Shown: positions 28,858 to 37,596, counted from the first letter of the stretch. The stretch: DNA of 60,990 nucleotides from an uncultured Porphyromonadaceae bacterium (GCA_949285425.1 CASEAJ010000060.1:1-60990), one strand, 5' to 3'. The notes: generated by a model not told the origin, from the sequence alone. A program made the numbers and translations.

Positions 28858-29367
28858 ATGAATAAATACAGATATTGTGTCGCTTTGTTGTTGCTTTTGG
28901 GTATGAATGCGTGTACGGTGTCATATAAGTTTAACGGGGCCTCGATAGATTATACAAAGATAAAGTCGATTTCAATCCCTGACTTTCCGAATATGGCGGA
29001 ACTGGTTTATGCTCCGTTGTCTAATATGTTTTCCGAGGCTTTGCGCGATAAATATGTCCGTCAAACCAAACTCCAGTTGTTGCGTACGGGTGGGGACTTG
29101 GATGTGCAAGGTGAAATTGTGGGCTATGATTATGTGCCTTTGTCCATTGGCACCGATGCGTTGGCTGCCCAAACGCGCCTTTCGCTTACGGTGAATGTGC
29201 GGTTTATGAACCGGCAAAATCCGGAAGATGACTTTGAAAAGCGTTATACGGCTTCCCAGACTTTTGACAGCAATCAGATGTTGAATGATGTGCAGGATGA
29301 ATTGCTGGCGCTTATGATAGAGGAAATAGCCGACCAAATTTATAATGATACGGTAGCCAATTGGTGA
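28858..29367 (+). CDS. lptE: LptE-like LPS assembly lipoprotein
   Basis: The 169-residue lipoprotein has signal MNKYRY...GMNAC with the lipid-bearing Cys at 19, and the LptE-type mature start CTVSYKFNGASIDYTKIKS. LptE plugs the LptD barrel and assists insertion of lipopolysaccharide into the outer membrane leaflet. Bacteroidetes LptE proteins are divergent, and the call rests on this N-terminal motif, size and fold pattern. It starts 23 bp after the sigma-54 activator and 33 bp before a conserved hypothetical gene, in an apparent operon. Confidence 0.82.
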   Translation: MNKYRYCVALLLLLGMNACTVSYKFNGASIDYTKIKSISIPDFPNMAELVYAPLSNMFSEALRDKYVRQTKLQLLRTGGDLDVQGEIVGYDYVPLSIGTDALAAQTRLSLTVNVRFMNRQNPEDDFEKRYTASQTFDSNQMLNDVQDELLALMIEEIADQIYNDTVANW

Positions 29368-29400
29368 AAAGTTGGATTGTCGTTTGTCGAAGGGAGAAAC

Positions 29401-30063
29401 ATGACCCATCAGGAACTTGATATGCTGTTGAAGAATCCGGAGCACTTGACCCCGGAAATGCTTCCTCGTTTAAAGGAGTTATTGGAACATTATCCGTATT
29501 TTATGCCGGTGAGGGTTCTTTTTCAGCGGGGGTTGCGTCTTTCGGACGATGTGCTTTTTGAAAAGGAACTGGCGCGCACGGCCTTGTATGTTCATGACCG
29601 GCGCTGGTTGTACTTTTTTCTTTATCCGGAACGACAGGAGAAGCGGGGTCACAAGTATGTGAGGCCGTCGAACTCATCGGGCGATTATTTTGACATGTTG
29701 CGTAGTGTCGAGAGGGAAGGTGAAAGTGTGGATGAATCGTTGAAAGTGTTGGCGGAACGATTGAAAAAGGCACGTATGGATGTGATGGGGTCTGTCAGTG
29801 AGTCAACTGTTGCATTAACAGGGTGTTTGCCGCTTCAGACGGCTGGAACAGAAGGGGAACGGTCGTCGGAACTTTCAGATAACCGGGCTGCTCGGGCGGA
29901 CGATGAACGTATGGAACGGGTGAAAGTGCTTGTTCGGGCGAGAAAATATGAGGAGGCGCTGTCAATATTGAAAGAATTAAATTTGAATAATCCGAAAAAA
30001 AGTATTTACTTTGCAGACCAAATTCGATTCCTAGAGAAAATTATAGATAATACAAAAAAATAA
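29401..30063 (+). CDS. Conserved hypothetical protein (helical, possibly repeat-type)
   Basis: I cannot assign this 220-residue protein to a named family. It has no signal peptide or membrane segment. The N-terminal 70 residues are helical with LLEHYPYFMPVRVLF, a pattern often seen in Bacteroidales proteins encoded beside secG. The C-terminal part (RVKVLVRARKYEEALSILKEL) resembles a single TPR-like helical pair. ATG 29401 is preferred over an upstream TTG at 29377. The gene is 11 bp before secG and likely cotranscribed with lptE. Confidence 0.7.
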   Translation: MTHQELDMLLKNPEHLTPEMLPRLKELLEHYPYFMPVRVLFQRGLRLSDDVLFEKELARTALYVHDRRWLYFFLYPERQEKRGHKYVRPSNSSGDYFDMLRSVEREGESVDESLKVLAERLKKARMDVMGSVSESTVALTGCLPLQTAGTEGERSSELSDNRAARADDERMERVKVLVRARKYEEALSILKELNLNNPKKSIYFADQIRFLEKIIDNTKK

Positions 30064-30074
30064 AACAACACATT

Positions 30075-30449
30075 ATGTACTTTTTTCTTACTGTTTTGAT
30101 TGTAATTGCTGCGATATTGCTTACTTTGGTTGTGCTGGTACAGAACTCAAAGGGAGGCGGCCTGGCAGCAGGTTTTTCTTCGTCCAATCAGGTGCTGGGG
30201 GTTCGTAAAACCACTGAGTTTATTGAAAAATTCACTTGGGGATTGGTGTCAGTTCTTGTCGTTCTTTCTATCGTGGCTGCAAGTATGCACCATTACAGCG
30301 AATCGGCAGCCGGTACGCAGTCGGAAATACAGGAACAATATCAGAATGCCTTGCAGCAGGAACCGGGTGCGGCTTTGCCGGGTTTTGGTGAAGCAGCAGG
30401 TGAAAGCGAAGCGGCTAATGCGGATGCTGCTGTTCCTGCAGAAGAATAG
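30075..30449 (+). CDS. secG: SecG, protein translocase subunit
   Basis: The 124-residue protein has two membrane segments (about 3-22 and 54-72) separated by the SecG motif LVQNSKGGGLAAGFSSSNQVLG, followed by an alanine/glutamate-rich tail of about 45 residues. SecG assists SecYEG-SecA export at the inner membrane. The long acidic C-terminal tail is common in Bacteroidetes SecG. It lies at the end of the lptE run. Confidence 0.92.
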   Translation: MYFFLTVLIVIAAILLTLVVLVQNSKGGGLAAGFSSSNQVLGVRKTTEFIEKFTWGLVSVLVVLSIVAASMHHYSESAAGTQSEIQEQYQNALQQEPGAALPGFGEAAGESEAANADAAVPAEE

Positions 30450-30518
30450 TGGACGGATGTTATATTGGAAAATAGATAAGGGCGTGCCAATGTTGGTACG
30501 CTTTTTTTATAAGGCTAT

Positions 30519-31151
30519 ATGCATTTCATAGATGTTATAGACTATATTGGCACGTTCGCTTTTGCCATTAGTGGCATTCGTTTGGCAGCAGCCAAGCGTT
30601 TTGACTGGTTCGGAGCGTATGTGGTGGGTTTGGTGACGGCTATCGGAGGTGGTACCATGCGCGATTTGTTATTGGGTATAACTCCGTTTTGGATGCTGCA
30701 GCCTTCGTATCTTATCGTGACCGGAGTGGCTTTGTTGTTTGTGATACTGTTTCGTAAACACGTAGTTCACATGGATAATACCATTTTTATATTCGATGCT
30801 GTTGGTTTGAGTTTGTTTGTTGTGGTGGGGATCGAACGAAGTCTGGATGCAGGATTCCCTTTCTGGGTTGCCATACTGATGGGGATGATAACGGGTTCCA
30901 TTGGCAGTGTGACCCGTGATATATTGATAAACGAATTGCCGTTGATATTCAGAAAAGACATTTATGCTTTGGCATGTGTGTTTGGAGGCTTTGTGTTTCT
31001 GCTGTGCCATAAACTGGGGATGGACAAGGTTTTTACGGAAGTGGCGACTGCCGTTGCTGTGGTTTTGTTGCGCATAGTTGCCGTGAAATTTCATATCAGT
31101 GTTCCCGTGATGAAGGTGGAAGATGATGATGAAAAAGAAAAGGAAAAGTAA
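30519..31151 (+). CDS. Trimeric intracellular cation channel (TRIC)/UPF0126 family membrane protein
   Basis: The 210-residue protein has about seven hydrophobic segments arranged as two similar halves with the family motifs FAISGIRLAAAKRFDWFGA and GGGTMRDLLLG, repeated in part as GMITGSIGSVTRDIL. Prokaryotic TRIC homologues are monovalent cation channels that act as trimers. A short charged tail (DDDEKEKEK) ends the protein. It starts 69 bp after secG and is 8 bp before the DUF3109 gene. Confidence 0.88.
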   Translation: MHFIDVIDYIGTFAFAISGIRLAAAKRFDWFGAYVVGLVTAIGGGTMRDLLLGITPFWMLQPSYLIVTGVALLFVILFRKHVVHMDNTIFIFDAVGLSLFVVVGIERSLDAGFPFWVAILMGMITGSIGSVTRDILINELPLIFRKDIYALACVFGGFVFLLCHKLGMDKVFTEVATAVAVVLLRIVAVKFHISVPVMKVEDDDEKEKEK

Positions 31152-31159
31152 ATAGATAT

Positions 31160-31765
31160 ATGTTGCAGATAGATGATACAATTGTAAGTTTTGATTTGTT
31201 TGATGAGTGCTTTGTGTGTGATTTGGCAACGTGCAAGGGGATTTGCTGTGTGGAAGGTGATGCCGGAGCCCCACTTGAAGATGATGAAATAGAAAAGTTG
31301 CAGGAGATACTCCCCGTGGTTTGGGAGGATATGTCTGAAGCGGCAAAAGAGGTTGTCCGGCGGCAGGGTGTGTTTTATGTGGATGAGGAAGGTGATGCGG
31401 TCACTTCGATAATTGATGGGCGTGAGTGTGTTTTTGCGTGTGTGGATGGCGGAACTTATAAGTGTGCTATTGAGAAGGCTTACAGGGAAGGGAAAATTGA
31501 TTTTTACAAACCTATATCGTGTCATCTGTATCCGGTTCGTTTGAAAAAGTATCGCGATTTTACGGCCGTGAATTATCACCGCTGGTCGGTTTGTGGATGC
31601 GCGCGGACTTTGGGAAGAAGCTTGCAGGTACCCGTTTATAAATTTTTGAAAGAGCCTTTGGTCCGTCGTTTTGGAATGGAATGGTACAGACAAATGGAAA
31701 TTGCAGAAAAAGAATTGAAACGTTATGAAACAAGTGAAGGTAGAAATAATTACAATCGGCGATGA
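31160..31765 (+). CDS. DUF3109 family cysteine-rich protein
   Basis: The 201-residue soluble protein has cysteines spread as CFVCDLATCKGICC near the start, CVFAC and KC in the middle, SCHLYP and VCGCA near 140. This spacing suggests a metal or iron-sulfur site like that of YkgJ-type zinc/iron-chelating proteins, but no function is established for DUF3109. Its last 41 bp overlap the start of cinA in another frame, implying coupled translation. Confidence 0.85.
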   Translation: MLQIDDTIVSFDLFDECFVCDLATCKGICCVEGDAGAPLEDDEIEKLQEILPVVWEDMSEAAKEVVRRQGVFYVDEEGDAVTSIIDGRECVFACVDGGTYKCAIEKAYREGKIDFYKPISCHLYPVRLKKYRDFTAVNYHRWSVCGCARTLGRSLQVPVYKFLKEPLVRRFGMEWYRQMEIAEKELKRYETSEGRNNYNRR

Positions 31766-32966
31766 AATACTGATCGGGCAGATTGTGGATACCAATTCGG
31801 CTTGGATGGGGACGGAACTGAACAAGGCCGGATTTGAGGTGGAACGCATAACTTCGGTTCATGACGATGCCTTGCAGATAAAATCGGCTTTGCAGGCGGC
31901 ACTTGAACGGGTGGAAGTGGTGCTTTTTACCGGAGGTATTGGGCCGACTAAAGATGATATTACCAAACAGACTTTGTGCGATTTTTTTCATACTCGTTTG
32001 GTGTTCGATGAGGCTGTTTATCGGAATATACAATCGTTGTATGTGCACAGAAAAGATGTCATCAATGATTTGACGAAAGCCCAGGCTTTGGTTCCCGAAA
32101 AGGCGGTAGTCATTCAAAATACGGCGGGTACGGCTCCGATTATGTGGTTTGATTGCGGGGGAAAGGTTGTGGTTTCCATGCCGGGTGTGCCCTATGAAAT
32201 GAAGCAGGCGATGACCTCCGACATCCTTCCTCGCCTGAAGAAAGTGTTTGCTGTGGGGGCTCTGTTGCATAAGACATTGTTGGTGACCGGTTATCCTGAG
32301 TCGGCATTAGCCATTAAAATTTCCGAGTGGGAAAATGCATTGCCGGATAACATGCATCTTGCCTATTTGCCCAATTACGGTGTAATTCGTTTGCGCTTGA
32401 GCGGAGAGTCGGAAGATGTGCTGATGCTCGATTTCCTTATGAATCAGCAGTTGGATAGACTGAAGGCTTTGTTGGGTGATGCCGTTGTGTGCGATGAGGA
32501 TGTTGCGGTAGAGGAGTGGCTTGGAAAATTGTTGAAGTCCAAAGGCCTTACGCTGGCGACGGCGGAAAGTTGTACGGGCGGAAATATCGCTCATCTGATA
32601 ACGAAGGTGCCTGGCAGTTCTGCCTATTTTAAAGGAACGGTTGTGTCTTATGCCAATGAGGTGAAAGTTGGCGTGTTGGGTGTTTCGGCAGAAAGTATAG
32701 AACAGGAGGGTGCGGTGAGCCAGACGGTAGTGGAGCAAATGGCGCAGGGGGTAAGACGCTTGTTGAATACGGACTGGGCAGTGGCAACTTCTGGTATTAT
32801 GGGGCCCGATGGCGGCAGTGATGACAAGCCGGTCGGTACGGTGTGGATTGCTGTTTGTTCGGAAGACAAGATGATAAGCAGGGTGTATCATGTGAATCAC
32901 AGGCGTGAGCAAAACATAGAGCGGACAACCCAACTGGCCATGCTTATGTTGAGGGAATTGCTTTAA
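31725..32966 (+). CDS. cinA: CinA family protein (NMN deamidase/ADP-ribose pyrophosphatase type)
   Basis: The 413-residue protein has an N-terminal MoCF-biosynthesis-like domain (about 4-170, VEIITIGDEILIGQIVDTN and GGIGPTKDD) and a C-terminal CinA domain (about 255-410, ATAESCTGG, GTVVSYANEVK, ATSGIMGPDGG). The C-terminal part has nicotinamide mononucleotide amidohydrolase activity in other bacteria and recycles NMN to NAD. The start overlaps the DUF3109 gene by 41 bp; the conserved N-terminus leaves no room for a later start. Confidence 0.92.
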   Translation: MKQVKVEIITIGDEILIGQIVDTNSAWMGTELNKAGFEVERITSVHDDALQIKSALQAALERVEVVLFTGGIGPTKDDITKQTLCDFFHTRLVFDEAVYRNIQSLYVHRKDVINDLTKAQALVPEKAVVIQNTAGTAPIMWFDCGGKVVVSMPGVPYEMKQAMTSDILPRLKKVFAVGALLHKTLLVTGYPESALAIKISEWENALPDNMHLAYLPNYGVIRLRLSGESEDVLMLDFLMNQQLDRLKALLGDAVVCDEDVAVEEWLGKLLKSKGLTLATAESCTGGNIAHLITKVPGSSAYFKGTVVSYANEVKVGVLGVSAESIEQEGAVSQTVVEQMAQGVRRLLNTDWAVATSGIMGPDGGSDDKPVGTVWIAVCSEDKMISRVYHVNHRREQNIERTTQLAMLMLRELL

Positions 32967-33031
32967 AATGGCGTTGAGAGGCGTTTATGGCCGCGTTTTG
33001 CATGGATGTGCAAAATAAATGTATTGAAAAC

Positions 33032-33062
33032 TTGTGGTTTTTAAAAAAAAAGAATACCTTTG
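33032..33062 (+). promoter_or_regulatory. Predicted promoter of the rpmB-rpmG-DUF4295 operon
   Basis: TTG at 33032-33034, exactly 20 nt, then a perfect TACCTTTG at 33055-33062. The leader to rpmB is about 40 nt. Confidence 0.7.
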
Positions 33063-33108
33063 CAAACCGTTTTTGAGAAAAATAATAATACAATAAAAAG
33101 ATACTGAG

Positions 33109-33348
33109 ATGTCAAAGATTTGTCAGATTACCGGAAAGAAAGCAATGGTAGGAAACAATGTTTCGCACTCGAAACGTCGTACAAAGAGGACGTTTGATGT
33201 GAACTTGTTCCGTAAGAAATTTTATTGGGTTGAACAAGATGCTTGGATTAGCTTGAATGTGTCTGCAGCCGGATTGCGTACTATTAACAAGATAGGTTTG
33301 AATGCAGCATTGAAACAAGCAGCAGAAAAAGGTTATTTGTATGTATAA
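33109..33348 (+). CDS. rpmB: Ribosomal protein bL28
   Basis: The 79-residue basic protein opens with [21 protein letters not shown], the L28 signature, and ends with a conserved helix. It is a component of the 50S subunit. It is 20 bp before rpmG, the usual pairing in Bacteroidetes, and lies behind a strong consensus promoter. Confidence 0.97.
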   Translation: MSKICQITGKKAMVGNNVSHSKRRTKRTFDVNLFRKKFYWVEQDAWISLNVSAAGLRTINKIGLNAALKQAAEKGYLYV

Positions 33349-33368
33349 CATTTAGGGAGGTTTAAATC

Positions 33369-33557
33369 ATGGCTAAGAAATCAAAAGATGCAAGAGTTCA
33401 GGTTATATTGGAATGTACAGAACACAAGGCAAGTGGGATGCCGGGTACTTCTCGTTATGTGACTATGAAAAACCGGAAGAATACACCTGAACGGTTAGAG
33501 TTGAAAAAATACAACCCTATTCTGAAAAGAGTAACAGTACACAAAGAAATTAAATAA
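33369..33557 (+). CDS. rpmG: Ribosomal protein bL33
   Basis: The 62-residue basic protein has the L33 features [33 protein letters not shown]. It lacks the CxxC zinc pairs of some L33 forms, so it is a zinc-independent type. It lies between rpmB and a DUF4295 gene. Confidence 0.97.
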   Translation: MAKKSKDARVQVILECTEHKASGMPGTSRYVTMKNRKNTPERLELKKYNPILKRVTVHKEIK

Positions 33558-33571
33558 GAAAGGATTGAACC

Positions 33572-33724
33572 ATGGCAAAGAAAGCGGTAGCAACACTCCA
33601 AAGTGGTGAAGGACGTTCGTTCTCGAAGGTGATAAAAATGGTTAAGTCGCCTAAGACTGGAGCATATACATTCCAGGAAGAAATGGTGCACAACGACAAA
33701 GTGAAAGAATATTTGGCAAAATAA
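33572..33724 (+). CDS. DUF4295 small basic protein linked to ribosomal genes
   Basis: This 50-residue protein begins MAKKAVATLQSGEGRSFSKV and ends KVKEYLAK. It is lysine-rich, has no membrane segment, and lies 14 bp after rpmG. DUF4295 proteins are found with L28 and L33 throughout Bacteroidetes; a ribosome-associated role is likely, and such a protein has been suggested as a lineage-specific ribosomal component. The operon ends at the terminator 33745-33780. Confidence 0.88.
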   Translation: MAKKAVATLQSGEGRSFSKVIKMVKSPKTGAYTFQEEMVHNDKVKEYLAK

Positions 33725-33744
33725 CATAGTTTTGCGCTTGACAT

Positions 33745-33780
33745 AAAATCCTCTCATAATCAAAATGAGAGGATTTTTTT
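33745..33780 (+). terminator. Terminator of the rpmB operon
   Basis: A perfect 13-bp stem AAAATCCTCTCAT (33745-33757) and ATGAGAGGATTTT (33765-33777), followed by further T. Its A-rich left side could also allow bidirectional use. Confidence 0.85.
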
Positions 33781-33869
33781 TGTCCGTAAATTGAAAAGAA
33801 CTAACTTTGTAACTCTGTTGTTTTGTGTGGTGCAGGTGGAGAAGTGAAAATTATAAAATCAAATAAGCT

Positions 33870-34820
33870 ATGGGACTATTCAGTTTTTTTAGTAAGGAAA
33901 AGAAGGAGACGCTGGACAAGGGTTTGACCAAAACCAAGGAAAGTGTGTTCTCCAAGTTATCGCGTGCGGTTGTCGGCAAATCGAAGGTTGATGATGAAGT
34001 GTTGGATAATCTGGAAGAAGTCCTTGTGACTTCTGATGTTGGAGTGGAGACTACACTTCGTATCATCGAACGGATAGAAGAACGTGTGGCCCGTGATAAA
34101 TATGTGAATACATCAGAACTGAATAAAATCTTGAAAGAAGAGATAGCGGCGCTTCTTTCGGAAAATAACGCTGGTGTTTCGGCCGATTTTGATGCTCAGT
34201 TGCCTTCTAAGCTTTATGTGATTATGGTGGTAGGTGTGAACGGTGTAGGTAAGACGACAACTATTGGCAAGTTGGCCTATCAGTTCAAGAAGGCGGGAAA
34301 GAAAGTTTATTTGGGGGCTGCCGATACATTCCGTGCAGCTGCAGTGGAACAGCTGCTGATATGGGGTGAACGGGTTGGCGTGCCGGTAATCAAGCAGAAA
34401 ATGGGAGCCGATCCGGCTTCGGTTGCGTATGATACGGTTTCGTCAGCCAAGGCCAATGATGCCGATGTGGTTATCATAGATACGGCAGGGCGTTTGCACA
34501 ACAAGATAAATTTGATGAACGAATTGACCAAAATAAGAAATGTCATGCAGAAAGTGTTGCCCGATGCGCCAAATGAAGTGTTGTTGGTCTTGGATGGCTC
34601 TACGGGACAGAACGCTTTTGAACAGGCCAAACAGTTTACCAAGGCAACTGCTGTAAATGCCTTGGCCATAACCAAACTTGATGGAACCGCCAAGGGCGGT
34701 GTCGTGATAGGCATTTCCGATCAATTTAAAATTCCGGTGAAGTATATCGGATTGGGTGAAGGTATGGAAGACCTGCAGGTGTTCGACAAGAATGAATTTG
34801 TTGAGTCGTTGTTCAGTTAG
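33870..34820 (+). CDS. ftsY: FtsY, signal recognition particle receptor
   Basis: The 316-residue SRP GTPase has an N domain (about 20-105) and a G domain with GVNGVGKTTTIGKLA, DTFRAAAVEQL, DTAGRLHN and TKLDGTAKGG. It docks SRP-ribosome complexes to the Sec translocon at the inner membrane. The acidic A domain of E. coli FtsY is absent, as in many bacteria. It starts 90 bp after the rpmB operon terminator and is 16 bp before rimO. Confidence 0.96.
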   Translation: MGLFSFFSKEKKETLDKGLTKTKESVFSKLSRAVVGKSKVDDEVLDNLEEVLVTSDVGVETTLRIIERIEERVARDKYVNTSELNKILKEEIAALLSENNAGVSADFDAQLPSKLYVIMVVGVNGVGKTTTIGKLAYQFKKAGKKVYLGAADTFRAAAVEQLLIWGERVGVPVIKQKMGADPASVAYDTVSSAKANDADVVIIDTAGRLHNKINLMNELTKIRNVMQKVLPDAPNEVLLVLDGSTGQNAFEQAKQFTKATAVNALAITKLDGTAKGGVVIGISDQFKIPVKYIGLGEGMEDLQVFDKNEFVESLFS

Positions 34821-34836
34821 TCAGCAAGGTGGTTTC

Positions 34837-36129
34837 ATGAAGAAAAATCTGGTGGATATCGTTACGCTGGGATGTTCTAAAAATTTGGTGGATTCGGAAC
34901 ATCTGATGAGGCAGTTTGATGCATTGGGATACAAGGTGAGGCATGATGCCGAGAAACCCGATGGGGAGGTGGTGATTGTGAATACATGTGGATTCATTGG
35001 CGATGCAAAAGAGGAAAGCATTAACATGATTCTGCAGTTGGCCGAGTTGCGAAAACGTAACAAGATAAGGAAACTGTATGTAATGGGGTGTCTGTCGGAG
35101 CGGTATCTGAAGGAATTGAGTGCAGAGATTCCCGAAGTGGATCATTATTACGGAAAATTTGACTACACCAATGTGTTGCTCGATTTGGGGCACGAATATC
35201 GTGCCGACCTTCGGTTGGAACGTACGTTGACCACACCGTCTCATTATGCCTACATAAAAATATCTGAAGGATGTAACCGTACTTGCTCTTATTGTGCTAT
35301 TCCCATTATCACGGGGCATCATCGTTCACGCAGCATGGATGACATAGAACAGGAGGTGCGGCTTCTTGTGTCGCAAGGGGTGAAAGAGTTCCAGCTCATA
35401 GCACAGGACCTGTCGTATTATGGTCTTGACCTCTATAAGCAACTGAAACTGGCCGAACTTTTGCAAAGGCTCGCCGACATTCCTGGCGTGGAGTGGCTCC
35501 GGTTGCATTACGCCTATCCGGCACGTTTCCCGTTCGATGTGCTGGAGGTGATGCGCCAACGCGACAATGTGTGCAAGTATCTGGATATCGCATTGCAGCA
35601 CATCAGTAACAACATGTTGACCAAAATGCGGCGTAACATAACGAAAGCCCAGACTTATGAGTTGCTCCAGCGTATCCGAGAAGAAGTTCCTGGCATTCAT
35701 TTGCGTACGACCATGTTGCTCGGGCATCCGGGAGAAACAGAACAGGATGTTGAAGAAATGAAGGAGTTTATCCGGAAAATACGTTTCGAACGCCTGGGGG
35801 CCTTTGCTTTTTCCAACGAAGAAGGAACGTTTGCCTATGCCAATTATGAGGATGACATTCCGGCTGAAATAAAAGAAGAACGTGTGTCGCAAATCATGGA
35901 GATACAGCAGGGAATATCCTACGAAGTCAATTGCTCAAAAAAAGGGAAGCGGATGAAGGTGATGATAGACCGTCAAGACGGCGAATACTATGTCGGTCGC
36001 ACCGAGTTTGACTCTCCGGAGGTGGATCCGGAAGTGCTCATTCCGGTAACAACCCCGGGGGTGAAGATAGGCGATTTCTATAATGCCACCATTACCGATG
36101 CCGCCGACTTTGAATTGTACGGACGCTGA
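34837..36129 (+). CDS. rimO: RimO, ribosomal protein S12 methylthiotransferase
   Basis: The 430-residue radical SAM enzyme has an N-terminal UPF0004 domain with three conserved Cys (GCSKNLVDSE, NTCGF, MGCLSERY), the CNRTCSYCAIP radical SAM motif, and a C-terminal TRAM domain (about 365-430). It adds a methylthio group to Asp88 of ribosomal protein S12. ATG 34837 (MKKNLVDIVTLG) is the family start; the open frame reaches upstream into ftsY. Short gap to ftsY suggests cotranscription. Confidence 0.95.
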   Translation: MKKNLVDIVTLGCSKNLVDSEHLMRQFDALGYKVRHDAEKPDGEVVIVNTCGFIGDAKEESINMILQLAELRKRNKIRKLYVMGCLSERYLKELSAEIPEVDHYYGKFDYTNVLLDLGHEYRADLRLERTLTTPSHYAYIKISEGCNRTCSYCAIPIITGHHRSRSMDDIEQEVRLLVSQGVKEFQLIAQDLSYYGLDLYKQLKLAELLQRLADIPGVEWLRLHYAYPARFPFDVLEVMRQRDNVCKYLDIALQHISNNMLTKMRRNITKAQTYELLQRIREEVPGIHLRTTMLLGHPGETEQDVEEMKEFIRKIRFERLGAFAFSNEEGTFAYANYEDDIPAEIKEERVSQIMEIQQGISYEVNCSKKGKRMKVMIDRQDGEYYVGRTEFDSPEVDPEVLIPVTTPGVKIGDFYNATITDAADFELYGR

Positions 36130-36209
36130 TATGCTGTAGCTGTTGAAAACATCCCTTCTTGAACATGTAAGTGTAGAATTGTTGTTGAAATCAGAAATAC
36201 TATCTCAAG

Positions 36210-36497
36210 ATGAATCATAAAGAACTTGTCGGTCACATAGCGGCCAGGTTGAACCTGCCGAAAGAAGAAGCGGCCCGCATGCTCGATGTAGTGGTGTCGG
36301 CTCTTTCGGAACAACTGTGCGAAGGTAATTCGGTAGGAATACAAGGTTTCGGAACGTTTGAAGTGCGCAAGAAAGAAGAACGGATTTCGGTTCATCCCGC
36401 TACGCAAGTTCGTACGCTGATTCCTCCGAAATTGGTGGTGAACTTTAAACAAAGCAATGTATTGAAAGATAAATTGAAAGGACTTCCCCATGACTAA
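36210..36497 (+). CDS. HU/IHF family DNA-binding protein
   Basis: The 95-residue protein has the HU fold: helical dimer region (about 1-40), GIQGFGTFEVRKKEER strand, then the DNA-intercalating arm with HPATQ in place of the usual NPATG/NPQTG proline motif. It bends and compacts DNA. It overlaps the following HU-like gene by 8 bp (36490-36497), so the two are translated together and could form a heterodimer. Confidence 0.9.
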   Translation: MNHKELVGHIAARLNLPKEEAARMLDVVVSALSEQLCEGNSVGIQGFGTFEVRKKEERISVHPATQVRTLIPPKLVVNFKQSNVLKDKLKGLPHD

Positions 36498-37596
36498 AAG
36501 CAAGCTTTCGGCACAGGACATAATAGATATCATCGCGCAAAAGGCTGAGGTGACAAAGTCATCGGCCGACGAATTCTTCAGAACATTGCTGGCTGTTGTG
36601 GAGGAAGGGCTTTTGTCTGATGAAGTGGTGAAGTTGAAAGAATTCGGTACGTTCAAGCTCACCTGGAACGCTCCCCGCAAAAGTGTGAACGTGCAGACCG
36701 GCGAGGATTTTGTGATTGATGGTTATTACAAGGTAACTTTTGTTCCGGAAAAGAAGTTGAAGGATTCGGTAAATGAGCCGTTTGCCTATTTGGAACCGTT
36801 TGTGCTCGATGCGGAGCCTGCCGAGTCCCGGCCGGACGAAGAAATCAATCCACTGGCGGCCTTGTCCGAACAGGCTGATGAAATAAAAGGTCTGCTTTCG
36901 GAAATTCAGTCCATGTCACGAACCAATGTTTCCCAGCAGCCTGCCGACGAACTTCAGGCGGAGGAACCGCTGCCGCTTCCTGCCGACGAGCCTTTTGCCG
37001 CAGAAGAAACCGTACCGTCATCCGACAGTGCACCCGAATCTTCGGACGAGCCACGCCCCGTGGCCGTTCCGTTGACTGCCTCGCGCCCCCGTCGCAGCGC
37101 GTTTCTGCGTGTGTCCATTGCGGCCGTTGCGTTTGTTGCCGCGTTCGTTGCGCTTTACTTTGCATGCATGCCGGTGCAGCATTGGGTGAATAAAGTCTTT
37201 TTCGGTTACGACACGGCAACGTATGATGCCGTGCACGAACGTTCCGTGGCCATAGCCGAACAGTCGGAAGTGAACACCCGCCCTTGTGTGCAGCCGGTTT
37301 CGCCCGATACGTTTCAAATGGTTTTTGAAAACCGTTTTGAAAACCGTGAATATCTGGGCACCGAACGTCTGAACCAAGGTAGCCGTCTGGCCCATTTGGC
37401 CGACCGTTACTACAATTCCCCCTATTTTTGGGTGTATATCTATGAGGCGAACATGGAGACCATTCCCGACCCCGACCGGGTGCGTGAAGGGGCGGTGGTG
37501 CGCATTCCGAAGATGCATCCCTTGTTGGTCGATCCGGATAATCCCCGTGCCATGGAAGCAGCCTTGCTGTTGCGCGAGAAATACTTGAAGAAATGA
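36490..37596 (+). CDS. HU-like protein fused to a membrane segment and a LysM-like domain
   Basis: The 368-residue protein has an HU-like DNA-binding domain (about 1-95, LKEFGTFKL, GEDFVIDGYYKVTF), an acidic proline-rich linker (about 96-195), a basic patch RPRR followed by a membrane segment (about 204-226), and a C-terminal LysM-like module (about 288-342, HLADRYYNSPYFWVYIYEAN and VVRIPKM). LysM binds peptidoglycan glycans, so the layout suggests a DNA-binding domain in the cytoplasm and a wall-binding domain in the periplasm. Positive-inside residues support this orientation. The arm lacks a classical NPxTG tip, so DNA affinity may differ. Its partner is probably the overlapping HU gene upstream. 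Confidence 0.75.
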   Translation: MTKSKLSAQDIIDIIAQKAEVTKSSADEFFRTLLAVVEEGLLSDEVVKLKEFGTFKLTWNAPRKSVNVQTGEDFVIDGYYKVTFVPEKKLKDSVNEPFAYLEPFVLDAEPAESRPDEEINPLAALSEQADEIKGLLSEIQSMSRTNVSQQPADELQAEEPLPLPADEPFAAEETVPSSDSAPESSDEPRPVAVPLTASRPRRSAFLRVSIAAVAFVAAFVALYFACMPVQHWVNKVFFGYDTATYDAVHERSVAIAEQSEVNTRPCVQPVSPDTFQMVFENRFENREYLGTERLNQGSRLAHLADRYYNSPYFWVYIYEANMETIPDPDRVREGAVVRIPKMHPLLVDPDNPRAMEAALLLREKYLKK

